Below, in pieces: positions 15,145 through 28,402 of a stretch of DNA of 57,824 nt (positions are counted from its first letter, which is position 1; every line of letters starts with the position of its first letter). A program made the translations under genes and the position numbers. The stretch spans positions 1 to 57,824 of the forward strand of contig OMJF01000283.1 in NCBI GenBank assembly GCA_900299285.1. Reading direction: 5' to 3'. Under the pieces are notes generated by a model. That model did not search any database. It was not told the origin of the DNA and worked only from the letters and a program-made list of their open reading frames with translations. The DNA is from Anabaena sp. 54 (GTDB lineage Bacteria; Cyanobacteriota; Cyanobacteriia; Cyanobacteriales; Nostocaceae).

Positions 15145-16197
15145 TTACAAAGTTACTAATTGAGATTCAATTTCTGAAAATTGTAAATTACGACCGATAA
15201 AAACTAAACTGGTTTGCTTTGCTTCTTCCGGTTTCCAAGGACGATCATAAAATTTATCAAATCTATTTCCTACACCTTGCATAACTAACCGCATGGGTTT
15301 ATTAGCAACAGCCACAAAACCTTTAATTCGATAAATTTCTTGTTCCTGTGCTAATTTTTCCAATGTTACTTGTAGCTTTTCCGGGTCAAAAGTCCGGTTT
15401 AAAATCACGTGAGTTGAGTTAATTTCATCATCATGATCATGGTTTTCTTCCGTGTCGTGGTGACTAGGACGATTATCTAAATTATCTTCAACTGCGGCTG
15501 CAAATCCTAATAAAATAGATGGGTCTAATTTACCATAATCACTAGAGACAATTTTCACAACTCTCGGTAATTCTTTCTTGACTAATTCTAAAACTTCTGC
15601 TTGAGTTTCACTATCAACCAAGTCAGTTTTATTCAAAATCACTAAATCAGCACAAGCAAGTTGATCTTCAAACAATTCTTGTAATGGTGTTTCATGTTCT
15701 AGACTATCATCTTCTTGGCGTTGGGCGGCTATAGCATCTAAATCACTAGCAAAAGTTCCCGCAGCAACAGCAGCACAATCTACCACTGTAATTACTGCAT
15801 CTACTGTAGCAGCATTGCGGATTTCTTGCCAACGAAAGGCCTTAATTAAAGGTTTTGGTAAAGCCAACCCAGAGGTTTCAATGATAATATAATCAATACT
15901 ATCGCGGCGTTTAATTAACTCTCGCATTGTCGGGTAAAATTCCTCTTGTACAGTGCAGCATAAACAGCCGTTTGTGAGTTCAAATATATTAGTATTTTCT
16001 GCATTTTCTTGTACTTCATCTTCCGGGCAAATTTGACAGGATTTTAATAATTCTCCATCTATTCCAAGTTCGCCAAATTCGTTAACTAATACTGCTATCC
16101 GTCGTCCTTGGTTGTTTTGGAGTAAGTGACGGATAAGGCTGGTTTTACCGCTTCCTAGAAAGCCGGTAATGACGGTTACGGGTATTTTTGTAGCCAT
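15145..16197 (-). CDS. cobW: CobW/COG0523-family GTPase, putative metallochaperone
   Basis: A 350-residue G3E GTPase. It shows the P-loop GFLGSGKT (12-19), the switch and Mg-binding region ETSGLALP, the metal-binding CxCC as CLCC (78-81), the NKTD guanine-specificity motif, and a histidine-rich stretch (HHDTEENHDHDDE) before the C-terminal CobW_C domain. The family delivers zinc or cobalt to target enzymes, and the His-rich loop suggests metal buffering. The true metal cannot be told from sequence; no Zur box or cobalamin riboswitch was recognised upstream. It is first in a two-gene unit with the ABA4-like gene. Confidence 0.92.
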   Translation of the reverse strand: MATKIPVTVITGFLGSGKTSLIRHLLQNNQGRRIAVLVNEFGELGIDGELLKSCQICPEDEVQENAENTNIFELTNGCLCCTVQEEFYPTMRELIKRRDSIDYIIIETSGLALPKPLIKAFRWQEIRNAATVDAVITVVDCAAVAAGTFASDLDAIAAQRQEDDSLEHETPLQELFEDQLACADLVILNKTDLVDSETQAEVLELVKKELPRVVKIVSSDYGKLDPSILLGFAAAVEDNLDNRPSHHDTEENHDHDDEINSTHVILNRTFDPEKLQVTLEKLAQEQEIYRIKGFVAVANKPMRLVMQGVGNRFDKFYDRPWKPEEAKQTSLVFIGRNLQFSEIESQLVTL

Positions 16198-20409
<4,212 letters not shown>

Positions 20410-20415
20410 GTTAAT

Positions 20416-20606
20416 GGGTGATGGGTGATGGGTGATTGGTGATGGGTGATGGGTAATAACTAACTCTTCCCTGTTCCCTATCCCCTGTTCCCTATCCCCT
20501 ATCCCCTATCCCCTGTTCCCTGTTCCCTGTTCCCTGTTCCCTGTTCCCTGTTCCCTGTTCCCTGTTCCCTGTTCCCTGTTCCCTGTTCCCTGTTCCCTGT
20601 TCCCTG
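20416..20606. repeat. Two heptamer minisatellites between apcE and apcA
   Basis: Bases 20416-20457 hold six units of GGGTGAT (with two variants). Bases 20467-20606 hold twenty heptamers of the TTCCCTG/TCCCCTA type, of which the last thirteen (20516-20606) are perfect TTCCCTG. Short heptamer tandem repeats (STRR) of this kind are known from Nostocales. A related GGTGATT array lies at 33712-33750 before the hpnG-like gene. The array adds spacing in the apcE-apcA gap and is likely to vary in length between strains. Confidence 0.95.
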
Positions 20607-20847
20607 TTGCCTCAAAATGAGCAAATCTGAAAATTAATGTTACAAAATATTAAGAGCAGTAATAAATGCTCAACATAATACTGGACAATATTTTGCGGAA
20701 GGTATTTGAGTTTTCCATCTGGTTTACACCAAATCCAGTCAATCTGGTGAGAAATGTCAATCAAGATGTCAGGCTTGACTATCAACCACATAAAGTCGTA
20801 CCAGTTTAATCAAACTCTGGTTACATTAGTTTTGGAGGAATCCATTA

Positions 20848-21333
20848 ATGAGTATCGTCACGAAAGCTATCGTGAATGCTGATGCAGAAGCTCGCTACCT
20901 CAGCCCCGGTGAATTAGATAGAATCAAAGGTTTTGTTGCTGGTGGCGCACAACGCCTTCGCATCGCGCAAGTATTGACCGAAAACCGCGAGCGCATTGTT
21001 AAGCAAGCAGGTGACCAACTGTTCCAAAAACGTCCTGATGTTGTTTCCCCCGGTGGTAACGCTTACGGTCAAGAAATGACAGCTACTTGTTTGCGTGACT
21101 TAGACTACTACCTCCGTCTCGTTACCTACGGAATCGTTTCTGGTGATGTTACAGCCATCGAAGAAATCGGTATCGTTGGTGTTCGGGAAATGTACAAGTC
21201 TTTGGGTACTCCCATTGATGCAGTTGCTGGTGGCGTTGCCGCTATGAAGAACGTTGCTGCTACCTTGTTGTCTGCTGAAGACGCTGGTGAAGCTGGTTCT
21301 TACTTCGACTACGTTGTTGGTGCAATGCAGTAG
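20848..21333 (+). CDS. apcA: Allophycocyanin alpha subunit
   Basis: Pairs with ApcB to form the core trimer that receives energy from the phycocyanin rods. The 161 residues are standard. The phycocyanobilin attaches at Cys81 in [12 protein letters not shown]. Other family stretches are [16 protein letters not shown] and the C-terminal [12 protein letters not shown] strong GGAGGA ribosome-binding site (20834-20839) fits very high expression. It has a 240-base AT-rich leader after the heptamer array with small stems (CCAG...CTGG near 20733-20745, ACCAG...CTGGT near 20800), and apcB follows after 68 bases. Confidence 0.99.
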   Translation: MSIVTKAIVNADAEARYLSPGELDRIKGFVAGGAQRLRIAQVLTENRERIVKQAGDQLFQKRPDVVSPGGNAYGQEMTATCLRDLDYYLRLVTYGIVSGDVTAIEEIGIVGVREMYKSLGTPIDAVAGGVAAMKNVAATLLSAEDAGEAGSYFDYVVGAMQ

Positions 21334-21401
21334 GTTTTAGCTCTATTCTCGGCTAAAACTGATACTGTGACAATAAGGTTGGAAATAAGGAAAAAACAAC
21401 A

Positions 21402-21887
21402 ATGCAAGACGCAATTACCTCCGTTATCAATTCTTCAGACGTTCAAGGTAAATACCTTGATACCTCTGCTCTGGAAAAACTAAAAGGCTACTTCGCTACT
21501 GGTGAACTGCGCGTTCGTGCCGCAGGTACTATCAGTGCTAATGCTGCTGCGATCGTTAAAGAAGCTGTAGCTAAGTCTTTGTTGTACTCTGATGTTACCC
21601 GTCCCGGTGGTAATATGTACACTACCCGTCGTTACGCAGCTTGTATCCGTGACTTGGATTATTACTTGCGTTATGCTACCTATGCTATGCTCGCTGGTGA
21701 TGCTTCCATTTTGGATGAGCGTGTATTGAATGGTTTGAAAGAAACCTACAATTCCTTGGGAGTACCCGTAGGCTCTACCGTTCAAGCTATCCAAGCTATG
21801 AAGGAAGTAACCGCTAGTTTGGTAGGTCCTGACGCTGGTAAAGAAATGGGCGTTTACTTCGACTATATCTCCTCTGGCTTGAGCTAA
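21402..21887 (+). CDS. apcB: Allophycocyanin beta subunit
   Basis: The partner of ApcA in the allophycocyanin core. The 161 residues are standard. The bilin site is Cys81 in [14 protein letters not shown], and the asparagine that is methylated in beta subunits is Asn71 in RPGGNMY. The C-terminus [12 protein letters not shown] is typical. It is 68 bases after apcA and 219 bases before apcC on the same strand, the standard apcABC order. Codon use is optimised (many GCT, GGT, CGT), unlike the AT-rich neighbours, as expected for an abundant protein. Confidence 0.99.
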   Translation: MQDAITSVINSSDVQGKYLDTSALEKLKGYFATGELRVRAAGTISANAAAIVKEAVAKSLLYSDVTRPGGNMYTTRRYAACIRDLDYYLRYATYAMLAGDASILDERVLNGLKETYNSLGVPVGSTVQAIQAMKEVTASLVGPDAGKEMGVYFDYISSGLS

Positions 21888-22106
21888 GAGTTAGGTTTGC
21901 ACTTAGTCATATAGGTGCGGAACTGGTATTTTGGTCTGGAAATCAATCATGATTGCTAGAAGGTTCTCTTGCTAATTTGATTGTAAGTGCTATCAGTCTA
22001 GTGTTGATGGTTGATTTCCAGTCCGGGAAAGATTAATTAAAGATTTGCACTCAAGATTTTTGAGATAAAAAAGTTTCCACAAACAAATAGAGGAGATTTG
22101 AAAAAA

Positions 22107-22313
22107 ATGGCTCGTTTATTTAAAGTAACTGCTTGTGTTCCTAGTCTATCTCGTACTCGCACTCAACGCGAATTACAAAATACTTACTTTACTAAGTTAG
22201 TTCCCTATGAAAATTGGTTTCGTGAACAACAAAGGATTCAAAAAATGGGTGGCAAGATTGTTAAAGTGGAATTAGCAACTGGTAAACAAGGTACTAATGC
22301 TGGGTTGTCTTAA
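22107..22313 (+). CDS. apcC: Phycobilisome small core linker ApcC (L-C 7.8)
   Basis: A 68-residue linker that caps allophycocyanin trimers at the ends of the core cylinders and tunes their spectrum. The sequence begins MARLFKVTACVPSLSRTRT and has the family's QRELQNTYFTKLV and KMGGKIVKVELATGKQG. An in-frame TTG lies upstream, but AGAGGAG (22089-22095) with correct spacing marks the ATG at 22107. It is last in apcEABC and is followed 35 bases later by an intrinsic terminator. Confidence 0.98.
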   Translation: MARLFKVTACVPSLSRTRTQRELQNTYFTKLVPYENWFREQQRIQKMGGKIVKVELATGKQGTNAGLS

Positions 22314-22348
22314 TTTCTATATCAGAACTTATTTTATTGCGGTTTTGT

Positions 22349-22376
22349 GAGGGGTCTAAAAAGACCTCTTTTTTTT
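22349..22376 (+). terminator. Intrinsic terminator of the apc cluster
   Basis: GAGGGGTCT and AGACCTCTT flank an AAAA loop: a core 5-bp GGTCT/AGACC stem extended to about nine pairs with two G-U pairs, followed directly by a run of T to 22376. It is 35 bases after the apcC stop codon and is the clearest terminator in the window. Confidence 0.9.
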
Positions 22377-22590
22377 GATTATATTTTCGGTGTTGCTGAT
22401 TCAGATAGTTTAGCTCAAGCATAAGCGCTTCAGGCGCAGAGAGTGAGAGTAGTAAGAGTTTATCTTTTTTTCATTTGTATGACAAAGTGGAAATCATGCC
22501 GACAAGTATCCATTGTAAGCGATCGCCTGTGGTGCGATGCGCCAATAATAAACTAGAATTAAATAACCTTAGCTAAAAATTCTCTCAACC

Positions 22591-22893
22591 ATGGCAACTG
22601 CTACTAACATTGGTACGCTAGTAACCTGTTCTCCAGATATCAATAATGGTCGTCCCGTGATTACAGGGACTAAAACTTCTGTGAGTCGGGTGGTTGTTCT
22701 TTACAAACAAGGTGCAAATGCTGAAGAAATTGCCCGTCGGATAAGTCACCTCAACCTTGCCCAAGTTTATGCAGCTTTAGCTTACTACCACGTTAATCGT
22801 CATCAGATTGAAACTGAGTTAGCCCAAGCAGAAGCAGAATACTGGAATTTAGCAGAGTTACACAGCCAGAAAGATAAAAATACAGATGAATAA
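22591..22893 (+). CDS. DUF433 protein, probable antitoxin
   Basis: A 100-residue protein of the DUF433 (VapB45-like) family, a helix-turn-helix antitoxin type. Characteristic stretches are SPDINNGRPVITGTKTSVSRVVVLY and GANAEEIARRISHLNLAQVYAALAYYHVNRHQIE. The C-terminal tail after residue 80 is charged and would bind the toxin. It overlaps the next gene by 8 bases, a usual arrangement of antitoxin followed by toxin. It should repress its own promoter if it acts like the family. Confidence 0.9.
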   Translation: MATATNIGTLVTCSPDINNGRPVITGTKTSVSRVVVLYKQGANAEEIARRISHLNLAQVYAALAYYHVNRHQIETELAQAEAEYWNLAELHSQKDKNTDE

Positions 22894-23182
22894 AATCCGG
22901 CTTTATATTGACGAAGACTCTATGGATGAAGATTTTGTTCAAGCCCTACGTTCGCGCAATGTAGATGTGTTAACAGTTGCAGATGTGGGAATGTTGTACA
23001 AATCAGATCGAAAACAGCTAAGTTGGGCTAAAGAAAATAACCGAGTTATATTTAGCTTTAATGCCAGGGACTTCTATTATATCCATACTACTTTACTGGA
23101 AGAAGAGTCATCTCACGCTGGAATAATTTTAGCACCTCAGCAAAGATACAGCATTGGCGAGTTAATGCGTGGAGTTTTGTGA
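22886..23182 (+). CDS. DUF5615 PIN-like protein, probable RNase toxin
   Basis: A 98-residue protein of the PIN-like DUF5615 (Mut7-C related) family. The acidic active-site set expected of PIN nucleases is visible as LYIDEDSMD at the N-terminus, ADVGMLYKSDRKQL, and FSFNARDFYYIH in the middle, with SHAGIILAP near the C-terminus. It is coupled to the DUF433 gene by an 8-base overlap. RNase toxicity is inferred from the family and pairing, not shown here. Confidence 0.9.
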   Translation: MNKIRLYIDEDSMDEDFVQALRSRNVDVLTVADVGMLYKSDRKQLSWAKENNRVIFSFNARDFYYIHTTLLEEESSHAGIILAPQQRYSIGELMRGVL

Positions 23183-23341
23183 CTTATTAACACCAAATCA
23201 GCAGAAGATATGCATGGACAAGTGGAGTTTTTAAGTAACTGGGTTTATTGATTATGCCTGCTTTTATAGTCAGTCATACAAAAATAGGATGGGCTTTTAT
23301 ACCCACCCGTAGTTAATTATTCTTATTTAAATGACTCAGAA

Positions 23342-23842
23342 TTATTGGGGGTTACGTTGTTGACGACGAGAACGCATTTCTTCTCGTCTTTGCTGCATTT
23401 GTGCTTGCTGTTGGGGAGTTAACACAGCGTTTATTTGTTGTTTTGATGATTCTTTGATTTGTTTAATTCGTTTTTTCTGGGTTTCAGTTAAGTTCAAAGA
23501 AGCAAAAATATCACCCTTCTTTCCCCGTCCTTCTCGACGTTGTTCTTGCCCCTGTGGCCCTTGTTGACGTTGAGCTTTACGTTTTTCCATTGCAGTTTTT
23601 AACTGATTTTTTTGTTCCGTCGTCAAAATAGCGTCAATTTGAGCGCGGGTATTGGTCTGAATTTCCTTCATTTTCGCTTTTTGTTCACTGGTCAAATTCA
23701 AGTGTTTAAATGGACCTCTTTCTGGTAATTTTTGACCAGGTTGGGGTAAGGGTGGGTTGCTCTGCGCTTGCACTGCAAAGGGAGTTGCGATTAAAGTTAA
23801 GGCCAGAGTACCAGCAAGCAGTGATAATTTTTTCAGTTTCAT
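23342..23842 (-). CDS. Secreted Spy/LTXXQ-like protein
   Basis: A 166-residue protein with a clear signal peptide (KLKKLSLLAGTLALTLIATP, cleavage probably after VQAQ). The mature part is very rich in Gln, Lys and Arg and has two internal repeats. Each begins with an LTxxQ-type motif: LNLTSEQKAKMKEIQ...LTTEQKNQ and LNLTETQKKRIKQIK...LTPQQQAQ, as in Spy/CpxP-like periplasmic chaperones and metal sensors. A periplasmic chaperone role is inferred. The gene is divergent from a broken histidine kinase, and similar proteins are often linked to two-component systems. Confidence 0.82.
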   Translation of the reverse strand: MKLKKLSLLAGTLALTLIATPFAVQAQSNPPLPQPGQKLPERGPFKHLNLTSEQKAKMKEIQTNTRAQIDAILTTEQKNQLKTAMEKRKAQRQQGPQGQEQRREGRGKKGDIFASLNLTETQKKRIKQIKESSKQQINAVLTPQQQAQMQQRREEMRSRRQQRNPQ

Positions 23843-23909
23843 AATTACCCTTTGGTTATTTGTAGTTATTTGTCGTTATTTCGGTTTTTTATGTTCCTAT
23901 GATATTAAC

Positions 23910-24131
23910 TTGTATCCAAAAATTAAACTAGAATTAACAACAACTTGAGAAAATTTAAAGTTAATAATTCAGGATAATGATAAGGGTTTTAATTTAGGTC
24001 AAAATACGACTGAATTTGGTTGACAAAGTATGCGCGATCGCATTTTAGCCTTAGGAGGAGAATTTGAAATTAACACTCATCCAGATGCAGGTTGTCAAAT
24101 TATTATCCAAGTTCCTTTACTTAACTATTAA
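23910..24131 (+). pseudogene. C-terminal remnant of a NarL-type sensor histidine kinase
   Basis: One frame reads PKIKLELTTT, stop, ENLKLIIQDNDKGFNLGQ, NTTEFG, stop, QSMRDRILALGGEFEINT, then HPDAGCQIIIQVPLLNY and a natural stop at 24129-24131. This is the HATPase end of a LuxR-partner kinase: the N-box/G1 region appears as DNDKGF (normally DNGKGF) and the G2 region as FG-stop-QSMRDR (normally FGLQSMRDR). The two in-frame TGA stops are at 23946 and 24021. The sensor, dimerisation domain and start are missing. The likely partner response regulator survives at 27626, beyond the restriction-modification gene. Confidence 0.85.
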
Positions 24132-24393
24132 ACTGTTTTACTCTCAAAATCATAGTTTTTAGAAAATTTATCTCTGAAAATAAAGTAAAGAAATATTAAA
24201 AATTAATGAATTTTACCACCTTCATCTTTAAAATCAAGTATAATCATAAAGTCACAAGTTCAAGTTATTTAGTAGAGCTTACTAATTGGTAATTAGTAAT
24301 ATAATTCCTGGATATCCTGATTATGACAATGTATTTCCCTAGCAACTTATCATTAATAACAACACATATTTATTTTAAAAACACATAAAATAT

Positions 24394-27300
24394 ATGGACT
24401 TTAAACACTACTTACAACAACTGCAAGACAAACTAGAAAAAGGCAGTGAACGCACTCACTACTCAACACTAGAAAATCTGATTAATAGTGTTATTTTAGG
24501 AATAAAATCCACCGTTGAAGAATTGGGAAATCAAGCAGGTATTCCTGATTTTACTGTGAGAAAAAATAATCAATTACTCGGTTATATTGAAGCTAAAAAA
24601 ATCGGAGAAAACCTAGAGAAAATTGAAAAAACAGACCAGTTACAACGTTATTTAGAATCATCAATTGGTGAAAATCTGATCCTGACTAATTATCTTGAGT
24701 TTCATTGGTATGTGGACGGTAAACTACAGTTAAAAACTACCTTAGCCACCATTGAAAATAATCAAATTATTGCCGTTCCTGACACATCAAAAACAGCAGA
24801 ATTAATTAACTCATTTTTCAATCAACAAGAAAAACCCATTAATAACTACTATGAATTAGCCCAAGAAATGGCCTCCGTTACTAAAGCTATTCGTTATAGT
24901 ATTAATGAAGCCTTAAAAACGGAATCACAAACAGGAGAATTAACTCAATTAAAATTACTTTTTCAAGATTTACTATTACCTGGATTAGATAATAATAACT
25001 TTGCTGATATGTACGCCCAAACCATAGCTTATGGTTTATTTACTGCTAGAATTGGTCATTGTGAAACCCAGAATAACGATCAATTTAACCGAGAAAATGC
25101 CAGTATTTATATAAGTGATAAAATACCCTTTTTACAAGGATTATTTAGTACCGTAATTTCCACAAATATTATCAGTAAAATTAACTGGACAATTGATATT
25201 TTAATTGAACTTCTGGCTAAAGTTGACATGGTTAATATCCTGCAAAACTTTGGACAAGAAACCAGAAAACAAGATCCCGTAGTCCACTTTTATGAAACAT
25301 TTTTAGCCGCTTATGAAGCATCATTAAGAAAAAGTAGAGGAGTTTATTATACTCCTGAACCTGTAGTATCTTTTATCGTCAAAGCAGTTAATGATATTTT
25401 AGAAAATGATTTTAATTTAGATGATGGTTTAGGTAGTAAAAACGTCACAATTTTAGATCCTGCTACGGGAACAGGAACTTTTTTATTTACCGTCATTAAA
25501 CAAATTTATAATCATTTTGAAAAATACGGAATTAAAACCTGTAATGAATTATTTAGAGATAAACAAGTTCTTAAACGTCTCTATGGTTTTGAATTATTAA
25601 TGACTCCTTATACAATTGCACATTTAAAACTAGGAATATTATTAGAAAAATTAGGTTATCGTTTTCAAGAAAAAGAAAGATTAAATATCTTTTTAACTAA
25701 TGCTTTAAATGAAGGAGTGAAAAAATCTGAATTACTCTTAGGACAGTATATCTCAGCAGAAGCAAACCAAGCAGCAGCAATTAAAAATGAAATTCCTATT
25801 CATGTAGTTTTAGGAAACCCTCCCTATTCTGGACATTCAGAAAATAAAAATGAATGGATAGAAGCATTAGTTAAAGATTATTATCAAATAGACGGACTTT
25901 CTTTAGATGAAAAAAATCCTAAATGGTTACAAGATGACTATGTGAAATTTATTCGTTTTGGACAATGGAGAATTGATAAAACAGGAGTGGGAATTTTAGC
26001 TTTTATCACAAATCATGGTTATTTAGATAATCCCACATTTCGGGGAATGCGTCAAAATTTGTTACAAAGTTTTAATCGTATTTATATTGTCAATTTACAT
26101 GGAAATGCTAAGAAAAAAGAAGTTTCTCCAGATGGAAGTATAGATCAAAATGTCTTTGATATTCAACAGGGAGTGGCGATTTTAATTGCTGTGAAAGATA
26201 TTCCTGAACATAAGATCATATTTAAACAGCAACATCAACCAGAAAATGGTATTTTCTATTATGATTTATGGGGAAGTCGAGAAAATAAATATCAGTTATT
26301 ACAAGAATTAACCATGAAAACTGTAGAATGGGAAAAAATTAATCCTATTTCTCCTTTTTATTTATTTACACCTCAAGATATTTACGCCTTAGAAGAATAT
26401 AATCAAGGTTGGAAAATAACTGATATTATGCCAGTTAATTCTGTGGGAATTGTCACAGCACGAGATTCTTTAACAATTCAGAAAACCCCTGAAGACGTGG
26501 AAAAAATTGTTAATGATTTTGCATTTTTACCGACAGAAGAAGCAAGAGAAAAGTATAATTTAGGAAAGGATACAAGAGATTGGCAAGTTGCTTTAGCGCA
26601 AGATGATATTAAAAAAAGCAGAGTTAAACAGAATAAAATTATTACAATCAATAGAAATTCGATTAAACGGATTTTATATCGTCCTTTTGATATCAAATAC
26701 ACCTATTATACAGGTAAATCAAGGGGATTTATTTGTATGCCTCGAAATGATGTGATGAAAAATATGTTATTAGGTGATAATTTAGGATTAATTACTGTTA
26801 GACAACAATCTCAGTCTGGAGAATGGTCTTTAGTTGGTACTACTCAAGATATCATAGAATCTTGTGCTATTTCTAATAAAACCAAAGAAATTAATTATTT
26901 ATTCCCTCTTTACATTTATCCAGAAAATGAAACGAACCAAGAAAGAAGACCTAATTTTTCTCCTGAATTTATCACCGCAATAAATTCTAAATTAGGTTAT
27001 ATTCCCAAACCAGAAAATATCTTTTATTATATGTATGCTGTATTTCATTCTGTTAAATATCGAGAAAGATACTCCCAGTTTTTAAAGATTGATTTTCCCC
27101 GTCTTCCTTTAACTAGCAATAATGAATTATTTAATCAATTAGTTATCAAAGGAGAAAAGTTAGTTAATTTACATTTGATGAAAAATCTGCCTCCAACTCC
27201 CATTACTAAATCAGAAACTTCTACTACTGCTAATTTACCTTTATTTAATGGAGAAGAAAGGGGTGCTATTCATTATCAAGGTGATGGTAAAAATGAAATA

Positions 27301-27564
27301 ACTCAAGTTAAATATAATACAAATAAACAGCAAATTTTGATTAATCAGAACTGTTATTTTTCAGGAGTTTCTCCAAAAGTGTGGGAATTTAAAATTGGTG
27401 GTTATCAAGTATTAGATAAATGGTTAAAAGACCGAAAAAGTGCTAATATAGATTTATCAGATGCCGAAATTACTCATTATCAAAAAATAATTATTGTCGT
27501 CATAGAAACAATTAAATTAATGACAGAGATAGATGATATAATCCCTCAGTTTCCTATTATATAA
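24394..27564 (+). CDS. Single-chain restriction-modification enzyme (type IIG / ISP-like)
   Basis: A 1056-residue protein. The N-terminal nuclease pattern is PD (51-52) followed by EAK (66-68) in GYIEAKK, a PD-(D/E)xK site. A helical linker follows (about 150-310). The adenine-methylase part has GVYYTPEPVVSFIV (316-329), motif I LDPATGTGTF and the catalytic NPPY (475-478). The last 450 residues would hold target recognition. Both activities in one chain fit type IIG or LlaBIII-like type ISP enzymes, though a translocase helicase is not seen. It is flanked by a dead histidine kinase and an intact response regulator, as if inserted between them. Confidence 0.88.
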   Translation: MDFKHYLQQLQDKLEKGSERTHYSTLENLINSVILGIKSTVEELGNQAGIPDFTVRKNNQLLGYIEAKKIGENLEKIEKTDQLQRYLESSIGENLILTNYLEFHWYVDGKLQLKTTLATIENNQIIAVPDTSKTAELINSFFNQQEKPINNYYELAQEMASVTKAIRYSINEALKTESQTGELTQLKLLFQDLLLPGLDNNNFADMYAQTIAYGLFTARIGHCETQNNDQFNRENASIYISDKIPFLQGLFSTVISTNIISKINWTIDILIELLAKVDMVNILQNFGQETRKQDPVVHFYETFLAAYEASLRKSRGVYYTPEPVVSFIVKAVNDILENDFNLDDGLGSKNVTILDPATGTGTFLFTVIKQIYNHFEKYGIKTCNELFRDKQVLKRLYGFELLMTPYTIAHLKLGILLEKLGYRFQEKERLNIFLTNALNEGVKKSELLLGQYISAEANQAAAIKNEIPIHVVLGNPPYSGHSENKNEWIEALVKDYYQIDGLSLDEKNPKWLQDDYVKFIRFGQWRIDKTGVGILAFITNHGYLDNPTFRGMRQNLLQSFNRIYIVNLHGNAKKKEVSPDGSIDQNVFDIQQGVAILIAVKDIPEHKIIFKQQHQPENGIFYYDLWGSRENKYQLLQELTMKTVEWEKINPISPFYLFTPQDIYALEEYNQGWKITDIMPVNSVGIVTARDSLTIQKTPEDVEKIVNDFAFLPTEEAREKYNLGKDTRDWQVALAQDDIKKSRVKQNKIITINRNSIKRILYRPFDIKYTYYTGKSRGFICMPRNDVMKNMLLGDNLGLITVRQQSQSGEWSLVGTTQDIIESCAISNKTKEINYLFPLYIYPENETNQERRPNFSPEFITAINSKLGYIPKPENIFYYMYAVFHSVKYRERYSQFLKIDFPRLPLTSNNELFNQLVIKGEKLVNLHLMKNLPPTPITKSETSTTANLPLFNGEERGAIHYQGDGKNEITQVKYNTNKQQILINQNCYFSGVSPKVWEFKIGGYQVLDKWLKDRKSANIDLSDAEITHYQKIIIVVIETIKLMTEIDDIIPQFPII

Positions 27565-27625
27565 ATACCCCAAGATTCAGATTAGCGAATTATTGGAAAA
27601 TTCAGGAATCCAATTACCAATTACC

Positions 27626-28276
27626 ATGATCACAATTTTAATTGTAGATGACCAAGGTTTAATTCGTCAAGGTTTAAGAGCATTATTAGAACTAGAATCA
27701 GATATAAAAATTGTCGGAGAAGCAGAAAATGGTCAAATTGCAATTGATTTAGTTAAGGAACTGCAACCAAATGTAATTTTAATGGATATCAGAATGCCTA
27801 TTATAGATGGAGTTGCTGCAACTAAAGAAATTAATCATCAATTCCCTCATAGTAAAGTTTTAATTCTCACAACTTTTGATGATGATGAATATGTGAAAGC
27901 AGCAATAAAAAATGGAGCAATGGGTTATTTACTCAAAGATACACCTTCAGAAGAGTTAGCAGTTGCTATTCGCGCGGTTAATAAAGGATATTCCCAATTA
28001 GGACCAGGAATAGTCAAAAAACTTATTACTCAATTTCCTGCAAATTCACCCCAAAACCTAACATCTGTACCAGCAAGTTTAGCAGAACTCACACCTAGAG
28101 AAAAAGAAGTTCTGCGATTAATTGCTATTGGTGATAATAATCGAGAAATTGCGCAAAAATTGTACATTTCCGAAGGAACAGTCAAAAATCATATTACAAA
28201 TATTTTAAATCGTCTAAATCTCAGAGACAGAACTCAAGCTGCTATTTTAGCTAATAGTTTTTTTACATATTTATAA
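27626..28276 (+). CDS. NarL/LuxR-family response regulator
   Basis: A 216-residue two-domain regulator. The receiver has the acidic pair in VDDQGLIRQGL, the phospho-acceptor Asp in VILMDIRMPIIDG, the Thr/Lys switch in LILTTFDDDE and YLLKDT. The C-terminus is a LuxR-type helix-turn-helix: LTPREKEVLRLIAIGDNNRE, then IAQKLYISEGTVKNHITNI. An open frame from a TTG at 27593 exists, but the ATG at 27626 starts the usual MITILIVDDQ. The cognate kinase is probably the wreck at 23910-24131, so the regulator may now be orphaned or served by another kinase. Confidence 0.95.
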   Translation: MITILIVDDQGLIRQGLRALLELESDIKIVGEAENGQIAIDLVKELQPNVILMDIRMPIIDGVAATKEINHQFPHSKVLILTTFDDDEYVKAAIKNGAMGYLLKDTPSEELAVAIRAVNKGYSQLGPGIVKKLITQFPANSPQNLTSVPASLAELTPREKEVLRLIAIGDNNREIAQKLYISEGTVKNHITNILNRLNLRDRTQAAILANSFFTYL

Positions 28277-28402
28277 CAGGGTATTATAGTATGCTGTGTT
28301 TCCGGGTTGGGTGGGTTACGGTGTCACTAACACACCCTACTAGCTAACACAATTAAAATATATTATAGTATAATAAATGTAGATTATGATCATTGATTCC
28401 TC

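Noticed and set aside
20467..20606. Possible CRISPR or regulatory RNA array
   Set aside because: A pure 7-bp tandem repeat with no spacers. It is the STRR minisatellite type known from Nostocales.
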